A stretch of 64,000 nucleotides of DNA from Bog-375 sp049587755 (lineage in GTDB: Bacteria; Acidobacteriota; Terriglobia; Bryobacterales; Bryobacteraceae), in contig JBAVEN010000104.1 in assembly GCA_049587755.1 (NCBI GenBank), positions 1 to 64,000 of the forward strand, written 5' to 3'. The position numbers were made by a program, and so were the translations under genes. The notes under the pieces are model-generated. The model had not been told where the DNA came from, searched no databases, and saw only the letters and a program-made list of their open reading frames with translations. Shown piece by piece: positions 50,416-59,152 of the stretch. Each line of letters opens with the position of its first letter. Within the stretch, counting starts at the first letter, position 1.

Positions 50416-52759
50416 GAAAACCGAACACCGGAACCAGCCAGACGCCGAACAAAGCCGCGCCCAGGCACGAGCCGGCAAGATCGAGCGCGTAGAGCGTGCC
50501 GGGGCGATGTGTCATCGGAGCACCTATCCCGGTTGCGCCGAAGAAGATCCGGCTGGCCAGCGGAAACTCGTAACCACCCAACATGCCGGAACCGAGCGCG
50601 AGCGCGGGGAATGCGATCTGGCTCGCGAGCAGAGGTAGCGTGGTGTGGGCCCGCCCGATGACGGCGAACAGGGCCAGCAGAACCAGCGGCGCCGCCGCGG
50701 CCAGCATCTGCAAGACCGCCAGAGCGCGCATCCCGCCATGCGCGGCCCGCCGCAGATCGAGCCAGCTCCCCAGCGCCATTCCCGCCATGAAGACCCCAAT
50801 CAATATGGCGAGCTGCTGGTACACATAGCCGTACACCGCCTGGAACGCGAGGAGCAGCAGCATTTCGAGGCCGATCATTGTGAACCCCGTGGCCGACGCG
50901 CAAAATGCGGCTGTGAATCGCGATGTTGAATCACCACGTGCCCGACCGCGTGACGTTGCACTCTTCCCCTGAACCGCTCCCTCACAGTCGCGGCTTCGTT
51001 CAGAGCCGCGAGCGTCAGCGAGCGGTATCGAGGTGAATCCGAACCTCGCGGTCGCGGAGCTAGTCAGAAAGTGCCCTGCCACCACTAGCAGCGCCAGCAC
51101 CAGCCCGGCCGCCGCCAGTAAGGTTCCGAAATTAACTCCGGCCATGGCACGGAAAAGCCGGCGGTAGCCCTGGTTGAATTGGCTGCTCCACAACGCCACA
51201 TCGAAATAGTAAGCCACCGGCGCAAAATCGCGGTTCAGGGGCGTCGAAGCGAGCGGAAGGATCTGCGCCTCCAGGTCGGCCATGCGGTCCGGCGTCATGC
51301 GAAACGGGATGAAATAGTCGCTGACGTAGCTGGTTTCCAGATGACGCGCGTGCAGCCGTGCCAGCAGCTCGTCCGCACCCGAGGCCAGCACGCCCGCCTG
51401 TTTCGCCGCGAAGAAATGGACCGTCTCGCCGGGAATGGCCGTGACCTCCGGGAACACCGCCAGCAGGCTCTTGTTGATGGAGCGCAGGAATTGCCCGAGC
51501 TCCGGGCTGATGTAGTTTTCCGAAGACCGCAACTGGAAAGAGAGCAGACCCGTCCGCGTGAGTCTTCGCGACACCTCGCGGTAGAATTCGACCGTGTAGA
51601 ACCGGTTCAGTTGGGCGTTCTGCGGCTCCGGCAGATTGACGATCACGACATCGAAGGCGGACCGCGTGGTTTTCAGAAACAGCCGCCCATCCATCACGTG
51701 TACGTGCACGCGAGGGCCCGCCCGCAGGGCGCGCCACTGGTTCGGAAAATACTCCCGCGCCAGATCCAGAATGGCGGGGTCGAGTTCCACATAGTCTACT
51801 CGCTCGAGCGTGGGGTGCCGCAGAGCTTGGAGAATGGTTCCATTGAGTCCTCCGCCAATCAGCAAGAGACTGCGCGGCGACGGATGCTCCAGCAACGCGT
51901 AGTGAACGGCCTCCTCCGCGGCGGGCGGATCTGGCACCGTGAACAGAACCACGCCGTTTTCGTAGACGCTGCGGCTTCCCTCCGTCCCTACCACGGCCAG
52001 GCTTCCGTAAACCGAGTTGCGCGTCGCAATCAGGCGTAAGCCGCGCCAGAAGCGCGTCTGGGAGATGGCTTCCAGTTTTTGCGGCCAACTGAAAAAGCTA
52101 ACCAGCACGGCAATGCCAACCAGGCCGCCCATTGCCGCGCGGCGCAGCGTCCGGCTGGGTGTGGCGAGGCTGCATGCAGCCACCAGATTCAGCACGGCCA
52201 GCCACCAGGCGATCTCCAGCGAGTTCCAATATCGGATCAGTATCAATCCCGCCAGCATGCCGCCGCCCGACGACCCCACGGCTTCCCACAGGTAAACCGA
52301 ACCTGTAGACTCACCGATGGACGCGGTGGCCGCCATTGCGTAAACCTTGCTGCCTGCCGTAAAGAGCGCTCCAGAGAGAATGCAGAGCGGGCCCAGGATG
52401 GAAAACGATGTGAGCAGCATGGAACCCGGCCCCAGCACCTCGCCCGGCACCGTCTGCAGCAGGCCTTTTGCGGCACGCATGGCCAAGATGGTGCACGGCA
52501 GGATGGCGGCGATCAGCACTTGGATGCCGGCCATCAGGCGGCGCGGCTGCTGGGCGTCCCCGGAGGAGGGCGCTGCGAAACGTCCGGCCAGGCCGCTGCC
52601 CACTGCCGTCCAGAACAGCCAGCTTCCCAGCATCAGCCCGATGGAGCTTTCGTTGCCGTAGAAGACCACCATCAGCTCGCGCAACAGCACAATCTGGGCG
52701 ATGGCGGCCGTGAAGCCGATCAGGATAAGAACCGCGCGAACTCCGAATCCAGCCTTCAC
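50285..52759 (-). CDS. Membrane-embedded spermidine-synthase-like protein with in-frame repeat insertion
   Basis: 824 residues from GTG 52759. An N-terminal block of about seven membrane spans leads into a spermidine-synthase-like fold at about 240-490: NSVYGSLAVVGTEGSRSVYENG, LLLIGGGLNGTILQALRHPTLERVDYVELDPAILDLAREYF, VHVMDGRLFLKTTRSAFDVVIVNLPEP. The aminopropyl-transfer Asp of the DLxDP motif is replaced by Asn (VNLPEP), so it may not make polyamines. Five or six more spans close the protein. Between spans, about 45 residues (including LADARGSERSRDCEGAVQGK) are encoded by a REP-like palindrome. It is divergent from the second DUF362 gene across 50 bases and may belong functionally to the AmmeMemoRadiSam cluster. 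Confidence 0.82.
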   Translation of the reverse strand: MKAGFGVRAVLILIGFTAAIAQIVLLRELMVVFYGNESSIGLMLGSWLFWTAVGSGLAGRFAAPSSGDAQQPRRLMAGIQVLIAAILPCTILAMRAAKGLLQTVPGEVLGPGSMLLTSFSILGPLCILSGALFTAGSKVYAMAATASIGESTGSVYLWEAVGSSGGGMLAGLILIRYWNSLEIAWWLAVLNLVAACSLATPSRTLRRAAMGGLVGIAVLVSFFSWPQKLEAISQTRFWRGLRLIATRNSVYGSLAVVGTEGSRSVYENGVVLFTVPDPPAAEEAVHYALLEHPSPRSLLLIGGGLNGTILQALRHPTLERVDYVELDPAILDLAREYFPNQWRALRAGPRVHVHVMDGRLFLKTTRSAFDVVIVNLPEPQNAQLNRFYTVEFYREVSRRLTRTGLLSFQLRSSENYISPELGQFLRSINKSLLAVFPEVTAIPGETVHFFAAKQAGVLASGADELLARLHARHLETSYVSDYFIPFRMTPDRMADLEAQILPLASTPLNRDFAPVAYYFDVALWSSQFNQGYRRLFRAMAGVNFGTLLAAAGLVLALLVVAGHFLTSSATARFGFTSIPLADARGSERSRDCEGAVQGKSATSRGRARGDSTSRFTAAFCASATGFTMIGLEMLLLLAFQAVYGYVYQQLAILIGVFMAGMALGSWLDLRRAAHGGMRALAVLQMLAAAAPLVLLALFAVIGRAHTTLPLLASQIAFPALALGSGMLGGYEFPLASRIFFGATGIGAPMTHRPGTLYALDLAGSCLGAALFGVWLVPVFGFLKTAVLSALVSLAPAAMAMLEASGTDPAQRAPQPAGSRQTPAP
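50973..51026. repeat. REP-like palindrome inside the spermidine-synthase-like gene
   Basis: A 54-base element with two nested stems: ACCGCTC (50973-50979) with GAGCGGT (51020-51026), and TCGCGGCT (50988-50995) with AGCCGCGA (51004-51011). Read in the gene's frame it yields residues ending in the SRDCEGAV type of sequence that recurs in acidobacterial proteins where this repeat is present. No second copy is visible in this window. Confidence 0.75.
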
Positions 52760-52809
52760 ATCTTCAGGATTAGACGTAAACTGGTCTTGAAGTCAAAGGC
52801 GCATCCGCG

Positions 52810-53793
52810 ATGGATCCCGAAGCTAAACCGGCCGGCCGGCGCGAAGCGATGATCCGGCTGCTTCGTCTGGGCGGGGTGGCCGGGGCCGCCGCCGGCGTTG
52901 CCGTGTGGCTTAACCGGTCCAGCCGGCACGCCGCTCCTCCGCCCGCAGCCACGGTGCGGCTGCACTTCGAAATTCCAGCGGATGTGGCGCTGCCCGAAAT
53001 GGCAGTCGTCCAGGGCGGCGAGCCACCGCAGTTGGCGCGACGGGCAATCCAGGAATTGGGCGGCATCGGCCGCTTTATCTCGCGCGGCGACGTGGTGGTC
53101 GTCAAGCCCAACGCCGCCTGGGACCGCACCGCCGAACAAGCCGCCAACACCAACCCCCAAGTGGTCGCCGAAGTGTGCCGGCTTTGCCTCGAGGCCGGCG
53201 CGCGGCGTGTAATCGTGACCGATGTAAGCATCAACGACCCGCAGACCACGTTCGCGCGCAGCGGCATTGGCCCCGCCGCCCGCGCGGCGGGAGCCGAGGT
53301 GATCCTCCCCGACGACCGCCTGTTCCGCGAAGTCGATTTGCGCGGCCAGGTGCTGCACTCCTGGCCGGTGCTGGAGCCCTTTCTGAGCGCGGACAAGATG
53401 ATCAACATCCCCATTGCCAAGCACCACAGCCTCACCGGCGCCACGCTGGGAATGAAGAATTGGTATGGCATTCTGGGCGGCCGGCGCCAGGAACTGCATC
53501 AGCACATTCACGAAAGCCTGGTGGACCTCGCCGACTTCATGCGGCCCACCTTGACGCTCATCGATGCCTATCGCGTGCTTTTGTGGAACGGCCCCAGCGG
53601 CGGAAGTCTTGCGGACGTCGGTTTGCAGAAAACCCTGATTGCCGGAACCGACCCGGTGATGCTGGACGCCTATGCCGCCAAAGCCTACTGGGACCTGGAC
53701 TGGCGCACGCTCGAATATTTGAAGCTGGCCAGCGACCGCCATTTGGGAAGCCTGAGTTTTGAGACGGCCCGCACCCGCTTTGTGACGCTCTGA
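52810..53793 (+). CDS. DUF362 protein, membrane-anchored or exported
   Basis: 327 residues. The N-terminus has RREAMIRLLRLGGVAGAAAGVAVWL, a twin-arginine-like or single-span leader. The DUF362 core is present: GDVVVVKPNAAWDRTAEQAANTNPQVVAEVCRLCLEAGARRVIVTD, MINIPIAKHHSLTGATLGMKNWYGILGG and a C-terminal IAGTDPVMLDAYAAKAYWDL. There are no Fe-S motifs. It is the second DUF362 copy in this cluster and lies divergent from the spermidine-synthase-like gene, so both probably share a control region at 52760-52809. Confidence 0.85.
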   Translation: MDPEAKPAGRREAMIRLLRLGGVAGAAAGVAVWLNRSSRHAAPPPAATVRLHFEIPADVALPEMAVVQGGEPPQLARRAIQELGGIGRFISRGDVVVVKPNAAWDRTAEQAANTNPQVVAEVCRLCLEAGARRVIVTDVSINDPQTTFARSGIGPAARAAGAEVILPDDRLFREVDLRGQVLHSWPVLEPFLSADKMINIPIAKHHSLTGATLGMKNWYGILGGRRQELHQHIHESLVDLADFMRPTLTLIDAYRVLLWNGPSGGSLADVGLQKTLIAGTDPVMLDAYAAKAYWDLDWRTLEYLKLASDRHLGSLSFETARTRFVTL

Positions 53794-53948
53794 CGGCGGC
53801 ACGCGCGCCAGCCATCAGCCATACTGCGCATGGAGAAGCAGATGCGTTCCGACCAGCGGATCATCCTTGCCCAAAGCGTCGGCTACGTGAAACAGGCCGC
53901 CGGCAATTTACAGCCGGAGAATACGCAATAAAATGAAGGTGACCCTTC

Positions 53949-56399
53949 ATGAAGTCCCGATTCATCGTCCTTACCCTTTCGGCGGCTGCCTCGCTATGGG
54001 CCCAGTCCGCACCGACACTCGCCGTGGATGCCACTGTCAGCCGCCATCCGATCAGCCCGCTGATATACGGCATCAATGAGTGGCCCTCTTACAACGATAC
54101 TACCCACGTGTGGACCGACAGCGGAATGTCCGAAGCCATGCGCGTCGGCGTGCGCCGCTGGGGCGGCGATAACGCCACCAGCTATAACTGGCAGCTCGAT
54201 ATAAAGAACAACGACAGCGACTGGTACTTCACCACCTACGTGGTGGGAGATGGCGTCAACTCGACATTCGACCTGTTTCACGAGCAGAACCTGCGGACCG
54301 GCACGCTCAGCCTTGGCACTGTCCCTGTGCTCGACTGGACGCCGAAGCTGATTTCGGGCCAGCCCCTGCTGTTCAACGTGCCGCTGAGCTGCAGCTACAG
54401 CGTGGCGAAGTACGGCGCGCAAACGCAAACGGATCCGTACGATCCCGATTGCGGTCTGGGCGTGCTCACCAATGGCACCCAAATCGTCAACGATCCGAAC
54501 GACGTGTACCAGCCGATCACTTCCGCCTTCGCCGCGCAGTGGGTGCAGTCCATCTTGGACAAATACGGACCCGCTAACCAGGGCGGCGTGCAGATGTGGA
54601 GCCTCGATAACGAGCCGGAGTGGTGGGACAACGTCCACATGGACATCTACCATCAGCCCGCCACGTATGCCGATATGCTGAACCGCGATATTGCCACGGC
54701 GCAGGTCGTAAAGGCGGCCGACCCGACCGCCCTGATTACCGGTCCGGTGCCCGGGGGATGGTCCGGCATGCTTTTTTCCAAGAAGGATATGGACGCCGGC
54801 TGGGGCAAGAACCCGTATTGTTACTGGGACAACCCCGTCGATCAGAACGCCCATGGGAAACAGCCTTGGATCGTTTACTTCTTGCAGCAGATGCAGCAGT
54901 TCGAGCAGCAGAATGGGTACCGCCTGCTGGATTACCTGGACGTGCATGGTTACATCACCCCGCCTGGCGTCGGCTTCGACAACACCATCAGCAGCGCGAA
55001 CACTGCATTGCGGCTGACTTCCACACGAGCTTTCTGGGATCCCACCTACATCGTGCCGGGCTTCACCAACTGTTCGGGTTATTCCGACGCGAACGGCAAT
55101 CAGGTCGCCCCGGCATTGATCCCCACCATGCACGGGTGGGTGAACACGAATTACCCCAACACGAAGCTCGCGATCACCGAATACAACTGGGGCGCGCTCG
55201 AAGACATTACCGGCGCGGTGGCCCAGGCGGACATTCTCGGCATATTCGGCCGCGAGCAGCTCGACATGGCGACCATGTGGCCGGATGGCAGCTTCACGCT
55301 GGGCGTTCCCGGCTCCTACGCCTTCCAGATCTTCCTCAACTACGATGGCAATGGCAACCAGTTCGGTGAAACCAGTGTCTCCGCGACCACCTACAATGCC
55401 GATGTGCTTTCCATCTTCGCCGCCCAGCGCCACGATTCCGCGCTCACCGTGCTGGTGCTGAACAAGACCGCCTCCGCGATCACCGATAGCATCAGCCTGA
55501 GAGACTTCACACCCGCCGGAATGGCCCAGGTGTGGCAGTACAGCAAGCCGAATCTCAACGCTATCGTGCGCCAGGCGGACCTCGGCGTGTCCGGCAGCAA
55601 CATCAGCGCTACTTTCCCGGCATATTCGATGACACTGTTCGTGATCCCGCAGTCGCAAGGCGTCATGAGCGTGCCGCAACCTGTAATCGCCGCGGTCACC
55701 AGCGCCGCGTCGTACGATGCGAGTGCCATATCGCCCGGAGAGATCGTGGCCATCTGGGGCCAGGATCTGGGACCTGCCACGGGCGTAAACCTCCAGTACG
55801 ATTCCAACGGCCTGGTCAGCACTTCCTTGGGCGGCACGCAGGTATTCATCAACGGCTTTCCCTCACCGCTGACCTACGCGGCGAATAAGCAAGTCAACGC
55901 CGTGGTCCCGTATGAAGTGGCGCAGGCGAAGACGGCCAACGTCGTCGTGGTCTACCAAGGCAACGCTTCGGCGCCGTTCCAGATTCCCATCACGGCCGTC
56001 AAACCGGGCATCTTCACCAACGACCACGGGCAGGGCGCCATCCTCCTGAACCCGGACTATAGTGTTAACAGCACGACGAACCCGGCCTCGCGCGGACAGT
56101 GGATACTCATCTACGGGACCGGCGAAGGAGTGACCACGCCCCCGGGCGTGGACGGCCGTCTGTCCTACACATTGGGAACACCCTTGCCAACGGTGCCGGT
56201 CACCGTTACCTGCTCGGCCACTATTGGCGGCCAGCCCGCCACGGTGAACTATTGTGGCGAAGCGCCGGATCTCACAGCCGGCGTGGTGCAGGTGAACGCG
56301 CAGGTTCCCGAGTCGATTACCCCAGGCGACGCGGTGCCTGTCGTCATCACCATCGGCGGCGTCTCCAGCCAAAAGGGCGTCACGCTGGCAGTGAAGTAG
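53949..56399 (+). CDS. GH44-like endo-glucanase with C-terminal TIGR03437 domain
   Basis: 816 residues with a signal peptide (MKSRFIVLTLSAAASLWAQ). The catalytic part (about 22-560) opens with SPLIYGINEWPSYN and GVRRWGGDNATSYNWQLD, the GH44 pattern. The acid/base Glu is in MWSLDNEPEWWDN and the nucleophile Glu in LAITEYNWGAL. GH44 enzymes cut cellulose, xyloglucan or related beta-glucans. The last 230 residues (VIAAVTSAASYDASAISPGEIVAIWGQDLGP..., VFINGFPSPLTYAANKQVNAVVPYEVA) form the TIGR03437 domain described from Solibacter, thought to be a surface or secretion-linked module. It opens the polysaccharide block that continues with GH2 and GH65-like genes. Confidence 0.88.
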   Translation: MKSRFIVLTLSAAASLWAQSAPTLAVDATVSRHPISPLIYGINEWPSYNDTTHVWTDSGMSEAMRVGVRRWGGDNATSYNWQLDIKNNDSDWYFTTYVVGDGVNSTFDLFHEQNLRTGTLSLGTVPVLDWTPKLISGQPLLFNVPLSCSYSVAKYGAQTQTDPYDPDCGLGVLTNGTQIVNDPNDVYQPITSAFAAQWVQSILDKYGPANQGGVQMWSLDNEPEWWDNVHMDIYHQPATYADMLNRDIATAQVVKAADPTALITGPVPGGWSGMLFSKKDMDAGWGKNPYCYWDNPVDQNAHGKQPWIVYFLQQMQQFEQQNGYRLLDYLDVHGYITPPGVGFDNTISSANTALRLTSTRAFWDPTYIVPGFTNCSGYSDANGNQVAPALIPTMHGWVNTNYPNTKLAITEYNWGALEDITGAVAQADILGIFGREQLDMATMWPDGSFTLGVPGSYAFQIFLNYDGNGNQFGETSVSATTYNADVLSIFAAQRHDSALTVLVLNKTASAITDSISLRDFTPAGMAQVWQYSKPNLNAIVRQADLGVSGSNISATFPAYSMTLFVIPQSQGVMSVPQPVIAAVTSAASYDASAISPGEIVAIWGQDLGPATGVNLQYDSNGLVSTSLGGTQVFINGFPSPLTYAANKQVNAVVPYEVAQAKTANVVVVYQGNASAPFQIPITAVKPGIFTNDHGQGAILLNPDYSVNSTTNPASRGQWILIYGTGEGVTTPPGVDGRLSYTLGTPLPTVPVTVTCSATIGGQPATVNYCGEAPDLTAGVVQVNAQVPESITPGDAVPVVITIGGVSSQKGVTLAVK

Positions 56400-56539
56400 T
56401 CTTCCCGGACTGGGTCCGGCAAGCTGTGAGCAATCACACCTTCCGTCGCTAGCGTGCGGACTGTTCCTCCCGCCTGCTCGGTTGACACGCCACCTGGCCG
56501 GACGACATGCTGGAACTGTTACCGCGACAAGGGGGACAC

Positions 56540-59095
56540 ATGGCGCATTCCGACGATTCCATAACCCGCCGCGGCCTGCTGAGCCGCGTGGTCCCGGCAG
56601 CAGCCCTGGTTGCGGCGCTGGACTCCGTCAACCAGTCGGCAGCCCAAACTATCGGCGCGCCGCCGCGCGTCCGCGATAGCTTCGACTTCGGCTGGAGGTT
56701 CTTCAAAGGCGACGCTACGGGTGCCGAAGAGCCGGGCTTTTCCGATGCCGGCTGGCGCAACCTCGATTTGCCGCATGACTGGAGCATCGAGGGACCGTTT
56801 TCGCTGAACGAGTCGAGCGGCGGCGCCGGCGGTTACGCTCCCACCGGCATCGGCTGGTACCGCAAACGTTTTCGCCTCCCCCCGGAGCACCAGAACCGCA
56901 AGGTCTCCGTGGAATTCGACGGGGTGTATTAGAATAGCGAAGTCTGGATCAACGGCAACTATCTCGGCAAGCGGCCCTATGGATATAACAGCTTCGCCTA
57001 CGATCTGACGCCGCATCTGCACGCCGCCGGCGAAAACGTGATCGCCGTCAAGGTGGACAATTCCCGCCAGCCTAACTCGCGCTGGTATTCCGGCTCCGGC
57101 ATCTATCGCCACACCTGGCTTACCGCGGTGAACCCGGTTCATGTGGCCCTCTGGGGGACGTTCGTGATGACGCCGCGAGTCGCGAAAGACGCCGCCGCGC
57201 TGCGAATCGAAACCAGGGTTCGCAACGAAACCGGCGCCGCGGCGGTATGCACGCTGGCGACGGCCGTGATCGATCGCGATGGCAAGGTGGTGCAGAGTGT
57301 CGAGGCGTCCCAGGAAATCGCCGCCAACGGTGAGTACAAATTTGTCCAGGAGGAGCAAGTCGATCGGCCCAACCTGTGGAGCGTGAGCGAGCAATATCTA
57401 TACAAGCTGCGCAGCACCGTGCGTGCGGGCGACCGCGTGGTGGACGAGTACGAGACGCCCTTCGGCATTCGCCAGGCCCTCTTCGAGGCCGACCGCGGAT
57501 TTTTGCTCAACGGCGAACACGTCAAGCTCAACGGAGTCTGTTTGCACCACGCCGCCGGCTCGGTGGGAGCTGCCGTGCCCGAGCGAGTTTGGGAACGCCG
57601 CTTCGAGATCCTGCGCGCCATGGGCGTGAACGCCATCCGCACCAGCCACAATCCGCCCGCGCCCGAGTTCCTGGACCTGTGCGACCGCATGGGCTTCCTG
57701 GTGATGAACGAGGCGTTTGACGAATGGGAGGTCGGCAAGCCGCAGGTCCACGGCAACGGCTACTCGAGATATTACGACGAATGGCATGTGCGCGACGTCA
57801 CCGATTTCGTGCGCCGCGACCGCAATCACCCGTCCGTCGCACTGTGGAGCTGCGGCAACGAAATTGGCGACCAGCTCAGCGCGAACGGCGTGGAGCTGCT
57901 GCGCGAGCTGCTGGCCATCTTTCACCGCGAGGACCCAACGCGCCCGGTCACGGCCGCCTGCGATCAGATCGCCGCCCAACCCAGGGCGGTCTCCACCGAA
58001 TTTCTCCACCTGCTGGACATCGTCGGCTACAACTACGTGGACCGTTGGCGCGAGCGCCGCGAGCTGTATTACAGCATCGATAAAGCCGCGCATCCGGACT
58101 GGCGCATGATCGGCACCGAAAGCTCTGGTATGGGCGGGCCGCGCGGCGACTATCGCGGCCTGCTTCCGCCGCCGCCGGTCGAAACGGCGGCTGGCGCCAA
58201 TCCGCCAGCCACGGGTGGTTTCATGGGCGGGCGCGGATTCGGCCAGTCTCGCGGACTGGACACCGAGGAATTGTGGAAATTTGTGCGCGATTACGATTAC
58301 GTCGCCGGCGATTTCATGTGGACCGGCATCGATTACCTGGGCGAGGCCCGCGGCGCGGGGCATGGCAGCGCCGCCGGTGTTATCGATAGTTGCGGTTTCA
58401 CCAAAGATGGCTATTACTTCTACCAGAGCCAGTGGACCGAGAAACCGGTGCTGCACGTCTTCCCACACTGGAACTGGAAGGGCCGCGAAGGCCAGATTCT
58501 GCCGGTGACCTGCTACACCAATTGCGACAGCGTCGAGTTATTCCTGAATGGCCGGTCTCTCGGCGTCAAGGGCTACGTTTTCCCGCGCTACGGCATGGTC
58601 GGCCACTATGGGCATTACCCGCCGGCGCCCGAAGGCGCAGTTCGAACCACCGATGATCTTCACCTCGCCTGGGACGTTCCTTTCGAGCCGGGCACTCTCA
58701 AGGCGGTCGGCATGAAAGGCGGCAAGACCGTTGAGGCGGAGATTGCCACTACGGGAGATCCCACGGCCATCGACCTTTCCGTGGACCGAATCGCAATCCG
58801 CGCGGACCGGCGCGACGTGGCGCATTTCACCGTGAAGGTGGTCGACGCGCAAGGCCGGATGCATCCGAACGCAGACAACGAGGTCACGTTTGAAGTTCAG
58901 GGCGAAGGCAAGTTGATCGGCGTGGACAATGGCGATATGACCGACATGTCGGACTTCAAAGGCAAGGTCAGAAAGGCGTTTCACGGAATGTGCCTGGCCA
59001 TTGTGCAATCCACCGCCCGGGCCGGACAGATTCGCGTCACCGCTACCTCGCCAGGATTGAGACCAGCCAATGTAGCGGTCACCACGAAGGCGTGA
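56540..59095 (+). pseudogene. GH2 beta-galactosidase-like gene interrupted by one in-frame amber codon
   Basis: From ATG 56540 (GGGGGA upstream) one frame runs 851 codons to 59095, with a single TAG at codon 131 (56930-56932). The protein has a twin-arginine leader (ITRRGLLSRVVPAAALVAAL) and the GH2 sugar-binding domain, which continues smoothly across the stop: VEFDGVY, stop, NSEVWINGNYLGKRPYGYNSFAYDLTPHL. The Ig-like domain and TIM barrel follow with acid/base Glu in WSCGNEIGD and nucleophile Glu in MIGTESSGMG. The only lesion is the TAG, one base from CAG or AAG. Options are a recent nonsense mutation, a sequencing error, or low-level readthrough. An alternative start at 57038 would lose the signal and most of the first domain. 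Confidence 0.8.
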
Positions 59096-59152
59096 CGCGC
59101 CGATTTCATCGTCTGGCACGCCAGCGGTGAATGAACGCGGGTGAGTCTCTCG

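Noticed and set aside
56930..56932. UAG read as pyrrolysine in the GH2 gene
   Set aside because: GH2 enzymes do not use pyrrolysine, no Pyl genes are visible, and the residue lies outside the active site; mutation or error is simpler.
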